Source of the DNA: Ancylostoma caninum
Lineage: Eukaryota > Nematoda > Chromadorea > Rhabditida > Ancylostomatidae
DNA: 64,000 nt
NCBI GenBank assembly: GCA_037903475.1
Contig: JBAJFG010000021.1
Location: forward strand, 248,001 to 312,000
Reading direction: 5' to 3'
A model generated the notes under the pieces. That model did not search any database and was not told where the DNA came from. It saw only the letters and a program-made list of their open reading frames with translations. Both the position numbers and the translations under genes were made by a program. Within the stretch, counting starts at the first letter, position 1. Each line of letters starts with the position of its first letter. Shown here in pieces: positions 33,602-46,260 of this stretch.

Positions 33602-35085
33602 CATGCACTCATTTGGTGCTCCATTACAAAGACAATAAATGCGGCAGGCCAGCTTGGCTATCCAGGTTACCCACTGACTGAATGCATGTGCACATAGCTG
33701 CATATGCAGCCCAGTATCCATGCCCTGCCCTTAACTAATAGGACCTGTAAGAGAAAGTACCTGGTAGACATACTGCTTGAAGCCTTCGAGGATTACCACT
33801 AAAGACAGGCGATTGGCACTGGGGAATGCCACTACTCATGCAGTGGTAAGCGATGAGCAGTCTAGGGGTGAATTTTCGGAAGTTAGGTATCCACCGCCCT
33901 AACAATTCACCCTTCGATACACCTGTTACTCTCTGGTTAACACAGTATCAACAATGTTGCCAAGCAGTAGAAAGTGGAAGTATAGGCTACCATGAACTAA
34001 ATTTTGGGTCCCAGGTTAAGGGCAAAGCTAGATCAGCAGCCTAAAATTTAATGTAGCAAAAAAACTAGTGGGTCACCAAGGTTCCAACTGGCTTACCATA
34101 GAATGTCGGTAAATGAATAACTGTTCAACATAAGGAATACAACAAAACAAAAACAGGAGTTAGTAGGTGCCAACATAGGATCTGAATGTTAGGATAACGT
34201 AAAAAGAAATCTCAACACATCAGGATTGCGAAAGGATAGAATCAGGGGAGGTACGAGTTGAGATCGCCATAACCTGCAAGTAGATCCAGGAGGTCATAAC
34301 TCTTAATAGCATTCTTAAATGGAATACTTCCCTTACACGATAAAAGTTCACGCGGTAAGCACTGCAGCATTTTTGCTGAACGAACGAAGAACTCGTGATT
34401 CATCAACGAGGAGAATTTAGAACAGCTTCTGATATTGTGATGATGAACTGAAAATCCACAAACCCTACCATGACTAGGTTTGAAAACCCAGTACTTTGAA
34501 GGTCTCAGTTTAGTTTCACCTTTATAAATTCGAAATGCCAAAACTAATCGTGGATCAGCCTACGGTAAGCGAGACTTCGGAGACCAAGTGTAAGCAGCCG
34601 TTCCTCATAGCTAGGAAGTAACTGAGGGTAGTCAGGGTTGGGATATGCACGATAAAACAGCAATTTCGTAAACACTCTTTGAACTTTTTCTACGGCTCTT
34701 ATTTCTTTCTTAAGATGTGGATTCCAAACCTGACACCCATATTCCACAAGAGGTAACACATATGTTTTGTATAGTTTGATGAGTATCGTCGGGTCAGTGA
34801 TTTTAGTGCTACGAAATATGACATGAAGGGTAGTGAAGGCCCGAGAGATGGTCATCGAAACATGTAGGTTTGGCTTCAGGTTATTCTGAATAAGCACACC
34901 TAAGTCTTTTAAGGAAGATTTATTCATCAAGAGGGAATCACCATGCTTATAAGACACTGCGTCTCCCTCTCCAAGGTGGAACACGAAACTTTTATTGACA
35001 TTTACGCTGATATCCCACTCCTTGCACCAGTTAACCGTGCACCATGCAATATTCTAGCAAGATAACATAATTGAATCACTTGATA
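33572..35085 (-). mobile_element. CR1-like non-LTR retrotransposon remnant 2
   Basis: Minus-strand element whose 3' end is a TTTA tract (33572-33601, AAAT on the coding strand). Its 5' side breaks off inside the reverse transcriptase near 35085. A second TTTA tract at 33485-33510 lies just beyond. Only the C-terminal reverse transcriptase portion and the 3' region remain. Confidence 0.75.
34242..35080 (-). pseudogene. Reverse transcriptase C-terminal part, CR1-like
   Basis: The minus frame reads CTVNWCKEWDISVNVNKS, SLKDLGVLIQNNLKPN and LPLVEYGCQVWNPH, then SYEERLLTLGLRSLAYRR. It lines up with the segment of the other CR1-like copy that follows its YADD box (VRPVLEYCSQIWSPH). The catalytic YADD region itself is missing. 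Stops interrupt the frame near 34542 and the remaining C-terminal part continues in another frame at 34242-34541. Confidence 0.8.
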
Positions 35086-35129
35086 ATGCAAGAGGAGGGC
35101 AGAATCAAGAAAATGTCATCTTGGTGTAG

Positions 35130-35300
35130 GTGGAGGGTAAGGGGAGGGCATGTGGTTTGGTAGCAAAATCGGTCCGAAGCTCGGTGAGGAATTATTACAG
35201 CTCAGGATACCAGCTTAGTAAGTCGGCCAAACCTACCAGTTTCTATTGCCCCATCAAATCGTACGGAATGAGACGAATGAAATGCACCAGCGATTCTTGC
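35130..35300. repeat. Interspersed repeat segment related to 8580-8760
   Basis: A G-rich stretch is followed by GGATACCAGCTTAGTAAGTC and GGCCAAACCTACC, resembling GGATACCAAGTTAATAACTC and GCCAACTTCACC at 8675-8712. The family is not recognised. Confidence 0.4.
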
Positions 35301-37286
35301 GTATGATGAGCATTAGTGAGCATTACAGGCTTATAAAACAAACCAGAAAGACTTCGTCACCACTGTAGATATGACAGCCGAAGCTGTGTATGAGGAATGA
35401 TATTTGAAGGAGGTGGAGGACAGAAGGAAAGAGGAAGTTGAGAGACGAGATGTCTTTCGTAGTTGCCATCCTTTATGGGCTACTCATGGTTGTCGACCTG
35501 CTGTGGGAAACGGGCTAGGTGTGTCTAAGTGTGCAAGATCGCTCCCACCGAAATAATCCTACCCTGAACCTGTTCCGAGTCAAAACAGTACTTTAAAGGA
35601 GACTGCCTCGAAGCGCGAAAGCGCGATGTCTTTCAGCCTGAAATCGTTGTTTCTGTGCTCGTGTGAGTCCCAACATTAAACAGTTTTTGGAAAAGATCTC
35701 CCAACTCCAAATCTACTTCGCCGGATATAAGTTGGTACATTGAAAAAATACGTAACAATATTTCAACGAGAACTGAGTTAATATTAGCCAGATTTCTTCC
35801 ATCAGATGCTCATATGAAATTCGTGATAGGCCTCTTTGAACGATACTGTATATTATGTTCATGTAGAGAAATCAAACTACAGTTTTGATGTGCTAGCCTT
35901 TTTTGACTTCTTTCACATGGTTCATTGTTTGCTTGTATCCGGCCATGCTCGATTATCCAGACTCCTAAACTAGGTGCGAAAAATCAAGACGAAGAAACTC
36001 CAAAGACAGCACCTGTATTTGGAAATTTTCAATGTGAGCTCAAATTTGGCATTAATCTGTAACTAAATGTTGTCAAAGACGTCTGATTTGAAGGAACTGT
36101 CGAAAACAGGCTCTCTTTCACATCGTACCGAAATTTGTTATCAGTCCACATGAAGGATTTGTTAAAACACCAGTACACAAACATGTACCTGGAAAAGAGC
36201 GAATTTGGGTGGTCATTTCGGGAATATTCATCTTTCCCCTCTATCTTGGGACACCGAAAATCTGCACAGCAGGTTCGCGCTGAGTTCTCCTTCTCTTCCG
36301 CAAGCTTTCAAAGTGAGTTTACAGTCATGAAATAGATTATTTCAACCACTATCAAATGAGCCTTAGTTCAACGAAAAACATAGCGCTACTGCGAAGTAAT
36401 GAGACAGAAAACGTTGCACGATAACTAATGCTCTCTCCTCCATACATACTGTGGAAAGGTGAACGCTTTCTCGAGCGCGGCCACTTGAAAAAATTCAATG
36501 TGTAACTGCACCTTTGTTTTTGAAAAGAAAATGTTCCTTAGGCCTGCACGAAAGTCTATTGTGTCACAGACTGACTTGCAATAATTACAAGTATTTAGAA
36601 TCTTAACAAAAATTGAGAATGAGTGCTCACATGAGGGTTTCAATGGAAGTTCTGCAAGCGATGGTACAACTTTTTTATTAACTGACATATGTCTTTGAAC
36701 TTTTATGAGTTTGCTGAGCAGCTTTTTGTAATTAGGAAGGCTTCTCAATGTGGTCCATGTCTTAAGCGGTGTATTTGTTTGAACGCTGGACCCAACATTT
36801 GCTGGCGTACCCATCCTTTCTACAGGTATGAATTTCTGTGCTGATCACGAGCTACTGAAATTATCAAGCTTTGGAGAAGAGATGTGACACCACTACTCTT
36901 ATCGCTTTGACGGTATCCTCTGGGGTGGTTAATAAAAAAAGTTATTCCGGTGTCCGTATTGCTTTGGAAACAATCCTGATAGCAAGCCTCCTAACAAAAA
37001 ATTGTCCAAAAGGAACATGGGAAAATCTTATCTTTAGATTTTGCGCACACTTCCTGGATAGCATAAAGTGTACTCTCCATTTGTCCTTCAATGACTCATT
37101 CCAAATAACACTTCTCTGACTATGCTGCCGAACTGATCGTGGTGACCGCCACTCCAACCACGCTTTCAGGTTGAGGTGGCAATTTCTCTGGATGAATGAA
37201 GTATAAGTACTTCTAACCTAGTGTCTGATTAGACCCAGTGCTGGAAAGCCCATTTGGAGCGCACTGATCTGCGTGTTATGGGAAGT
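35301..37286. other. Intergenic with one long unassigned frame
   Basis: The minus frame 36425-36814 (129 codons) has protein-like composition (for example SLAELPLKPSCEHSF and CNYCKSVCDT) but no recognised domain and no splice or neighbour support. Other frames are short. Confidence 0.3.
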
Positions 37287-37292
37287 TTTATT
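37287..37292 (-). terminator. Candidate polyadenylation signal of six-cysteine gene 1
   Basis: AATAAA on the minus strand, about 220 nt after the TAA stop. It is the first canonical signal seen downstream. Confidence 0.4.
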
Positions 37293-37512
37293 TGATTTTT
37301 GCTTTTACTCACTTTCTTCCATGTTATGACAATGTGTCTGGAATGGATCCTTCTGTTTGTAAGTGAAATGTTGACAGTAGAACTTTATATAGAATTCTTT
37401 GTAAATCACAACACATCAGGAATAATTTAGACAATGACTTGATCTTCTTTGTACAGACATCGTTGGATTGGCGGCGAGATTACTGAAATGTTCGTTAACT
37501 TCCAAGTTTGGG

Positions 37513-38503
37513 TTATGTTTTAGTTATTAGCCTCACCAGGTTGGCTTGTCTCTCGAGCCACTCGTTGATCGACGATCCGATCTGGTCTCCTTCTTCCTTC
37601 TCTTCTTGGTTAGAAACGGGCTGAAATTATTGCCTTTGTGGAATACGAGGGGTTTTCAAGTATAACGATACAAAAAATACGACTGTACTAGTTGAATAAC
37701 AAATTCCACACCTTTCTAGCCTTAACAGGGAGTCCGACAGCAGCAGCTGGCCAGTTGGCAGTGACTTTCATGACATCAGGCCAGTTAGCTGGCATCGGTG
37801 GGACGTAGTTGTAGAATGGAGTGGCTGGTCTCCAGGCAGCACCATAAGTGGACCCTGAAGAGGATTTTTCACTACTTCCATACGAAATTTACATATGATA
37901 ACGAAGAAGAGGCGTCCACTCACAGATAGGGCAGCAGAAGTACGGTCCAACATCGACGGAGTTCGTCGCATAGCAGTACGACTGAGGAGGGCACTGAGGC
38001 CACGGGCGCTTGGGATCGCACTCAATGGGCAGGGAAGGGCCTCCGGGGCATTGACCGGTTGGCGCAACAGCAACCGCCGGTTGGTAAGCAACTGGTGCGA
38101 CAGGAACAGCTGGAGCAGGGGCGACTACAGGTACTGCTGGCGCGGCTAAAACTGTTACGACTAATAAACGACAATGTACTGGCTTCAAAAATGAATCAAA
38201 TACCGGGGGCAACTGGAGCGGCCATCATTGGAGCAGCAGCAACAGGGATATTTCGAGGACTTTGAGCTGCTCCGGCTAGCGGTTGAATGTATTGCCGGCG
38301 CTTAGCGCTCTTAGGTTCCTCTTCTGAACACAACCTATGATTTTAAGGAAGCTTTTGTAAAATGAGCAAGAGATACTGTGTAATACAGTAAAAGGAACAG
38401 TAAGTAAAATGAAATCTGAACAAGATAGAATAGGAGTCGAACCTGTCTGGGCGAGTGCCACTGAGAGCACACAGAAGCTGGCAATTAGAAGCTTTGAGAA
38501 CAT
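37513..38503 (-). CDS. Secreted six-cysteine (lustrin-type) protein gene 1, complete, 5 exons
   Basis: Minus-strand exons 38503-38443, 38323-38204, 38151-37924, 37854-37712, 37620-37513 join with GT-AG introns and consistent phases (1,1,1,0) into 219 residues. Residues 1-19 are a signal peptide (MFSKLLIASFCVLSVALAQ); then a basic KSAKRR stretch, an Ala/Pro/Val-rich linker (about 45-92), and the cysteine domain C95-x9-C-x8-C-x5-C-x12-CC (95-134) with YATNSVDVGPYFCC. The C-terminal 85 residues include WRPATPFYNYVPPMP, LPVKARK and a charged end with SINEWLERQ. The spacing fits the nematode lustrin-type cysteine-rich repeat; extracellular role likely, function unknown. Paralogous to 13234-20223. 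The start is the only ATG before the signal peptide. Confidence 0.92.
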
Positions 38504-38539
38504 CGCTGAATCCGTGGTTGCTGCTGCTCCGAAGCGCCG

Positions 38540-38546
38540 TTAAATA
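38540..38546 (-). promoter_or_regulatory. TATA-like element of six-cysteine gene 1
   Basis: TATTTAA on the minus strand, 37 nt upstream of the ATG, within a GC-richer stretch (38550-38660). Position suits a TATA box for a very short 5' leader; this is inference from spacing only. Confidence 0.35.
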
Positions 38547-38559
38547 CGTCGGAAGCGCG

Positions 38560-41555
38560 AAGGGCGGGGCGTACCGGTCGGCCATTGTCTGGAAATGATG
38601 AAACTTTTGCGCCGGACTCGAAACAAGAGACGAGAAGTCCGAGACTGCGAGAGGGGGCGGTTCTGGTGCTCCGAGTTACTGTGCTTCACTTAGTGATTAT
38701 AGGGTTATTTGGCAGAATTCTGTTGTGAAAATGTGCGTCTGCGTAGGTCATTTGCGTATTTTTTAATCAAAATGGTTCCACTACCACATATATACCGAAA
38801 TTACAACTATACATGTGGATAGGACATAGAAGTTATAAGGTGACTTTCAGATTAACTATATACTATAAGAACTTCCTTGTTTTCTTTGTTTGAGGACTCT
38901 CAGATGTTCCAGAATGTATTAAAATGAACTCTCATTCCATTATGCTACGGTGACTAGCATTTATTTGTTTATTTATTTATTTAATATACGCCATGTGCTA
39001 TACTTGTTTTGATTTGGCTTCATTTCACAAGAATATTGGACAATCACAGTTAGCAAACATGAAATACCTGCGACTTTTTCACTGTGATTCGAGCACTGCT
39101 TTGTCAATCTACTCTTCTCTTCTGCATGGTTTTCACTAATCGGACTGGTCAGCTGATTCTACATTATCATCCGGATCTGCTGAGGCGAGCGGGTAAGAAA
39201 CTGAACAAGCTCTGGAGATGAAAACATCGGTGTTTGCTTAAATTGCTCTAGAATCTTTTCACTGTTTGAGCGACTTAATCTTTTGAGTGCTTGTGAAGGG
39301 ATGGTTTTGATTTTAAGCAGCTCAAGTGCAACGGTCCTTAAATTAGCAGATCTTATTTTGAACCATGGGTTGCGAACGGTGTTTATGTTTCGGTCAGGAT
39401 CTACTTTTGCAGATTTTGCAGTGCTGCGGCGTCGTAAAGAATAAGCTCCTTCCGTTTGTCGTTCTCTGTCTTCCAAACGTTATTCTTTTTGAAATAAGAG
39501 AAGTGCACACCGAGCATTAGCGACAGTACTCGCTTCATTCAAAGAGTACTTACTTGACTACGTTGATGGTATGTATTAATTTAAATGTTATTCTAAAAGC
39601 TTAGGCGTGAATCATTTCATTCCCGCGTTAAATTTTATAGTTCGAAGCTCAATGTTCGTCCCTACGTAAGTAGCTAGATTTGTTTATTTTTCAATTCCTG
39701 CCTTTTCTTTTTCCAGGCGGCCTGAGTCTATCTCAGTTGTTACGTATGTAAATCAAAATATAACATAAACGATGATGCCCATGTCGGTGATAGGTGAAGC
39801 CCCGACAACTGCATCACACGAGATAGATGGAGAATAAATCATTGCACCAAATATTAAAAGCATTGTAAAAATTGAAGTAGAAAATTAATATGGTAGCACA
39901 TCGTTATGTCTTCTTTTCAAACAAGAACTTACAGCAGTCGTAAAGTCTTTGTTTCCGAGGAGAAAATACAGTGATGTTGGAAGCCTACTGCAACCAATTT
40001 GATTTTGGACTCAATGCGGAACTTCTCCAGAGAAGACAACTAGCGTTGCTAAGTGGTGGGGAGAGGGTGTTGTGGGAGCTTTGATGCGCTGAGCACAAAT
40101 TTCGCACCGTAATACAACTTGGCAGTTGAGCAACTTGTTGTGATCGCGTTCTTCGTTTCTAGGAACCACATATACATATTTCTCTATGTTTTCTTGAAAC
40201 CTTGAACAGCTGATCGAGAGGAGACTTTCCTAGACGTCTCAATCTTCTATAAGCTAGTCACGAAATTGGCACCCTCCAGCCCCATAACACTGCTCGCTGG
40301 ATAAGGGTTTGCATTGGTACACATGTGCTGTACAGAATTCATACAATGTTCTTTTAGCACGCCAGATTTTAAGGAACACATCTTATAGCGACCGTCTTTT
40401 TTATCCTTTTTCACAACATGAAGGAAAATTTCATGGGTCCCACTGGAGAAGACCAGAATTGAAAAGAAATAAACGTGGAAGCCATTGCAAACAGTGGTGT
40501 GAAGTTAATTTTTACAATAACATGTCACCGTAGTCTAAAATAACGCTGATGATATGTAAAGTACTTAAATTAGCAGTAGCTAAACTTGTAGCAGTTTTGC
40601 AATGGATTTTTCAGGCAGGAATGTTTAGCTGGAATGGTATTAAGTTGTTACAGAAGTTTCCGCTGTTTTTGCATAGGGATATTCGAACGCATGTAATGAT
40701 TCCCGATGAGATTTTGCTTACGTCCTAATAGTATTTTAAAGCGTATGATCTCTTGAACATTATGGAATGCGAATCACATTTCTCTATCTTGTTTTGGAAA
40801 CGTAACAGACTTCGAAGTGAACCCATCAAGAATGCAAACTCGGCAACTGCACTTGCACGAGGAATAATTTTAACGCAACATTGCATGAGGATAACCAGAT
40901 TTGGGTCGAGTAATCTCGAGGCCATTCTTATTCTCTCTGATACTTTATCACCCCATTTTATTATCGAGTTGTCCTGGGCACATGCACCAAACTTAGTAAC
41001 ACAAAACTTTGATTATGCCGTTTTCCTCTCTGCAGCCGGAGCGAATTGGAGTCTGATTTCTTCCACTATGGCTACAGATATCATACGTTTGCAGGCACTA
41101 ATCGGTGGAATTTTGGGACAAGTTCCAGTCGCTCTGTGGAAATCACACCATTTTGCCATGCCGCGGACGGCGCCTTGATTTTGTTGGTCCAACTCTCCGG
41201 AAATGCGAATAGCTCGCAGAGGAATTTTTAATTGCGCATTATGTAGCATAAATCTTCGACTAACCACGCGCAGGTTATCGGATCGCAAGGACGTCTATTG
41301 AGCGGAAACCAATTTGCCAAAGTTAGTCACCCCCAGCACTGTCCGACCCTGTTCTTTGCCTCATAGTCCACGGATTTCCTGAGCAGCAGAGCCGGGTTTC
41401 AGCTGTACAAACTGGTAAAGACCAGCGACAGTTGTGGTACATACTTCGATTGATATCATTGTTGTATGATTTTTTATAAGACTTTTCTGTCGAAAATTAC
41501 ATAACACTGGAAACTTATGTAACAACTTAATATAACCAACTTATCCACGAAGCCT
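38560..41555. other. Intergenic with unassigned open frames
   Basis: A TTTA tract lies at 38959-38984. The minus frame 39159-39476 (105 codons, basic N-terminus SLRRRSTAKSAK, ending LTRSPQQIRMIM) and the plus frame 40753-41178 (141 codons) are longer than neighbours but have no recognised domain. Nothing else supported. Confidence 0.3.
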
Positions 41556-41559
41556 AGGA

Positions 41560-41825
41560 ACAATATTTTGCATGAGATTGGAAGATGCAAAAACCCACGA
41601 TTAATACATGCTCGTGCAAAACACGGTTTATTAACATCAACAGTTCTGAACAAGTAATGGTCAAATCCATGCAGAACCCACTCATACCCAAGTAAAACAC
41701 ATGCACATCCATGCACAACCCATTCCTTTCCAAATTCGATGCAAATCCTGTGTAAAACCCATGATGAACCCAAGATTTTTTCAGGCTTATACAGAATTCA
41801 TGCATCCCTGTGCAAAATATGTAAA
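41560..41825 (-). repeat. Single arm of the ATGCA-rich foldback element
   Basis: TTGCATGAGATTGGAAGATG, GTGCAAAACACGG, AAACCCATG and CAGAATTCATGCAT occur in the same order as in the right arm of the foldback element at 53395-54280. Only one arm is seen here. Tandem variants of CATGCA(C/A)A.CCCA give it a repetitive look. Confidence 0.7.
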
Positions 41826-41829
41826 ATAT

Positions 41830-43905
41830 AGTTCCTGGGTTACCTAAGAGTGGAGTTATGATATTTTTTTCAGAAAAATTTTCTGCTTCATCTTAAGATC
41901 GAGCAGTTGCAAAAAAAATCTGAATTGATCTCGAGACCTTCGGTCTATGAGTCAAGCTAAGCTAACTCACAGAACCTGTACAATATTCTGAAACCATTTC
42001 CTCTTCTTCTATTGTACTTTCTTCGGTGCACAATTTTCTCTATTGTTTTTCCTATCTTTGAGCTGAGTTGGGATTGTTTTTGTGGAGGAAGCGCCGGACA
42101 CAGTCCGCGCATTCCTTTGACGCCTTCTGGCGACAATTCCGTTCCGTATGTTTACACATGTTGCGATGATTCCACCATTGTCCTCCTTGGCTCGCGTAGA
42201 GTAAATAGCATGTAGAAGATTCGCCCATGACTAATCACTGACCACCACTCTGAGCATAGCAAACGTCTTCGGAATTGACTTATTCCTACATACTTCTTGG
42301 AAGAGGGCAGGGATTCGTGAAACGGTAACAAGCAAACCAACTGTGGTTAGTGTTATTGGGTACCCGTATGTGTAGACTAAGCCTCGAACTTCTTTACGGG
42401 GCTAGCCTGTATTGGCTGTATAACTCGATAACGGTGCGCAGTTGGTATTCATTTTATTTGCTTTTTTTTTTACTTACTTGCATGATGTCACAGGCACTTC
42501 AAACTCCTAAATACAAAAGATAACGTGGAAAAGGGGAATGAGAGGAGATCTACAGGGGAAGGGACAATTTCCGGAAAACCAAGGCAGGATGTATGAGGCA
42601 ATCCTTCACTCTTCCATAGCTGCTCCAACTGACAAAGAGATCTTTGAATTACGAACCCAAAAACTCTCTTGAACTCCAACCTCAAGCACTTATGAAAATG
42701 TCGAATAGAGCAGAAACCTGAATTTAATTCGAATTTTTAGCAGTTCTAACCGGTTTTTCAGCAAATTGAGCCGCGCACATGTTCATTTCGTTATCACTGA
42801 CGGCCCAGATCGCATATCCGGCATGAGAGGATTTCCGCAGGCGGATGACGTCTTCGAGTGCCGCGGATTGACCGCAGCGCCAAAGACGCGCAAATGTTTG
42901 TGCGCCCTATCGTCGGCCGGTCTACAGCCATTGAAACATTTACCGCGATTGTCAGCGCTTCCGGTTTTTTGTTTGGCAAAATTCCAAGTGTTTGAATTGC
43001 TTCGATAAACTTGATATGAAAAATTAGCGGCGTCACGCTGACTTTTGGAAAAGGAGGGAAACTTTATGGGTGACTGCGTGAGTGACGCAGTTCCTTCGCC
43101 AACTCGCGGAAATATTGCTAGTTTCCACATTTTAGGACCTTCCATTTTCGCATTTTCGGACCTATACCTGCTTGTATCAATTTTCTTCCCGATTTCATGC
43201 ATACCGACAAAAAGCTGCCATACCCAGTTGAAGCCGTCCACTTGTCAGGTGTGAAGCTTCGTCGCGGAAGGCGTGCCCAGCTGGTTTTCCATGTTTGTGC
43301 TCGGAAGGGCCACGTTCGAGTCCAGATATTTGATCTTTCCTCGTCGGACCATCGGCAGTGTCGAATGTTTCTGGTCCTTTTCATGCTGTTTCGCGCGCTG
43401 CGGGCTCGCCATCCTGGATTCACAAGGAAAAGAAAGGGACATGCAGCGACTTCGGTGGAAGATTCCCTGAGGAAATTTTCTTTACCTGCTTTCGCTTCGT
43501 GTTCCAAGTTTGTTTTTAGCTATACATTCCATTTGCAGGGTCTAGATGCTCTGAATAAGACAATTTTAGTTTAATACTAAATTCTTTAAGGATATTCCCA
43601 TTGACAGAACGGGATGAGGATCCCGATGAATTTATCCTTATACATATAGTCCGTAGAAGTGGAAAGATGCTGAGATAGTTATCCAACTGCAAGAGCAATT
43701 GGTAGCGATGATACTAAAAAATATGTAGTGTGCTAATGGCGATCAAGGGAGGAGGTGGATAAACACTTACTTGCAGTAAGGTAATGCAAAGTTTTAAATT
43801 ATTCTATAAAGTATGCTTGGAAAAAATTCTGTGGTACATTTTCATTGGGGCGGATTACGTCCACTAATGGGATACTAGGCCCATGAATATCTATTGTACA
43901 TGGAA
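41830..43905. other. Intergenic with GC-richer unassigned ORF block
   Basis: Between 42770 and 43560 GC content rises and overlapping frames of 125-152 codons occur on both strands. A minus frame with one stop reads QVDGFNWVWQLFVG and SRYRSENAKMEGPKMWKL, which looks protein-like, with possible donors (GTATGC, GTATAG) nearby. No domain recognised; it could be a decayed exon cluster or a repeat. Confidence 0.3.
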
Positions 43906-43909
43906 CCGA

Positions 43910-44250
43910 ATCAAATATGTTCGATGAAATATTCGAACATTCGAGTAATTAGCAATTCGTTCATTCGACTTCATCGAAAAGTGGGTTGTTCAAATAATTC
44001 ATTCATCCGGCCTCCTTAAAAAAAGAGCTATTCGAACAGTACATTCCCTCGGCTAATCAAATATACTAATATTCGAGTGCTTCGTCCTCCATACATTTTA
44101 AAAGTGGAGATTCGAAAAAATTACATGGTCGAATATCTCAAACAGGCTGTTCTTCGAATTGTTCACATTTCAAATATTTTAGAATAGCTAATTTTCGCAC
44201 TATTCGAAAGCTAAAATATTTTTTAAAAACGCGAATATTCCAATGAATAA
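43910..44250. repeat. Cluster of ATTCGA/TCGAAT motifs
   Basis: About a dozen or more copies of TTCGA or its reverse occur in 340 bp, many as ATATTCGA or TATTCGAA in both orientations, in AT-rich DNA. Such clusters occur as subterminal repeats of some hAT-type transposons, but no terminal repeat or transposase is seen. Confidence 0.55.
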
Positions 44251-44254
44251 TACC

Positions 44255-45285
44255 TACATATAGTATATATTTCAGCTTTCCAGTAAGCTTTAGAATTGTG
44301 ATGAGAATTATGACATTTTCGCCTTCTTCTGTCTTCGTACGGAATAAGCTACATAACTTATGGGGATAAAAAAAGAGTTGGAGAAAATAGCACTACTGCC
44401 AGTAATGTGACGTGGTAACGATGCATATGGTCAAAGTATACATCCAGCGACGCAGTGCGGAACCGGGGCTATCAGGCACGGTTTGATGGACCCTCACTAG
44501 CGTCATGGTAAAACGTCCTACGCAACTGCAGTCTCTGCAATCATTGCATATGCGAAAATTCTTAGACCCGAGATTTCTTCTCGCTCACCAACGCAGTCAA
44601 GAGCAACGGATGGAAGAATCTTGAGATGATAGTGGAGATAATGTACGAACGAGAGGTTGAGTTGGAGAAGAAATGTGTAGCATTGAGTGGGCATTCTTCC
44701 TCATGTTGCACAGTAACGAAAACATAGCCGCTAAGAGGAACGTTAAAGGAACCATAACATGCTGCTCACCTCAGAAATGAGGCTTGAAATCAGTGAGATG
44801 ACGCTGATTTACAAGATGCCAGAGAATTACCCGCGCATCTATATACCTTAAAACGAATAAAATCCTGTACAAGGAATCATTTCTGGTTAACATTATTCAA
44901 GGGCTAGAGTGCTCTAATTGAAAGCAATACAGTTGCCGTGATTAGAATGTTAGAATGTTTAAAATGTTTGCGTGTGACTGCTAAATAGAGTAAGACCTTC
45001 CAAACGACTCTCTTGCCTGAATTTATCACCAAGCATTGAAAGTAGTCCCCGCTTACATCGTATACATCACACTTCATGGTCTAGTAATTCTTGCAAAGCA
45101 GGACTGTTCAGTTCAGAACTGAAATTTGGCCTCTAAATGATCTATTGCGCTGGATTCATGGTACCAAATATGATGTCAGTTCCGTCCGTGAGCGTCGTGT
45201 TATGGCGTCTCAACGTCCGAGCGGCTGTGTCTCTGCTATATTTTATTTATAAAAATCACCTTTGTTTTCAGTTCAGGTTGCGGTC
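44255..45285. other. Intergenic, nothing recognised
   Basis: AT-rich, short frames only. GAGAATTACCCGCGCA at about 44823 resembles the inner part of the Tc1-like ends seen elsewhere in the window, but without an element body. Confidence 0.35.
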
Positions 45286-45294
45286 CCTTCACTT

Positions 45295-45600
45295 CCTTGA
45301 AGTTTTCATCTCGAGTAATTTCCGGTCACCCTGCATTCACTATAGGGGTTTGAATTAGACGGTTTCTGAAATGACATGTTGTTTTTTGGTAAATAAGTAA
45401 TGAACAATCTTAATTTTTCATTATTCAATAATCAAGGAGGAGATCATAATCTGCTCTCAAGACCTGAACTCATAATTATAATTCATTATACGGTTTTAGT
45501 ATTGAAGTTTTGATCTCGAGTAATTTTCGGTCATCCTGCTTTCACCATGGGGGTTTAAATTAGACGGTTTCTGAAATGACATGTTGTTTTTTTTTCACAC
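45295..45600. repeat. 204-bp-spaced direct repeat of a Tc1-like end
   Basis: GAAGTTTTCATCTCGAGTAA...CGGTCACCCTGCATTCAC...TTAGACGGTTTCTGAAATGACATG at about 45299-45388 recurs at about 45503-45592 with few changes. The CGGTCACCCTG part is the reversed end of the Tc1-like family (compare CAGAGTGGCCGAGAATTACC at 27673). Probably two nested or duplicated relic ends. Confidence 0.65.
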
Positions 45601-45653
45601 ATTTTTTGCCATTGCCTTGGCAAATGCTCCACATAAACTGACCCCAAAGTTAA

Positions 45654-46256
45654 CCCATTCACGACCGCGTGGCTCACCGGTGAGCCGCGCTCTTCTTATC
45701 AGATACTGGACCTTATTTTCAGAGTATTTTGCAGCATTTCCATATGAGATGGGTACAATACTTCCTGAAAAGGTCTCAAACAACTGCGGTTCAAGAAAGA
45801 GTTCTCCTTTCCTGCTACAAATGCCACGAAAAGGATGGGATTTTGAAATCGAGTGAGATTGCTTTACATTTCTCCCGTAGTGGATGGGAACAATCTGTGC
45901 AAAAGCTATATTTCCTACATAGAAACACGTTCGCTACATCCTGCACTTCCTTACTCCTCAGGTTAGAGCCATGCGAACGTGTATACTCTCTGAACACTCC
46001 CTTATACCACTCAGAACACCTTTTACAAAATTCTTTTTGCTTAGTGGAATCCAGAAGTGTTTAGATTCTCTCCATTTCTGGTCCGCTGATACCAGCAACC
46101 TTCTAAAAGTAGATTTCAAATTGTTTTCGCGAAAAGATCGGTTTTGGACCTAATTATCTTATCATAAAAGTGTGGAACTTGGCGGGTACCACACTCTTGA
46201 AAGGGGCGTTGGTCCCACGTGCCAGACACGCAGAAATGCGCGCGGTCGTCAATGGG
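45654..46256. mobile_element. piggyBac-like TTAA element, copy B
   Basis: Perfect TTAA at 45650-45653 and 46257-46260. Ends are inverted: CCCATTCACGACCGCG on the left and CGCGGTCGTCAATGGG on the right. Length 603 bp, no transposase. Internal sequence (GACCTTATTTTCAGAGTA, TTTCCATATGAGATG) is homologous to copy A at 30168-30842. Intact flanks make it the best-defined member. Confidence 0.9.
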
Positions 46257-46260
46257 TTAA

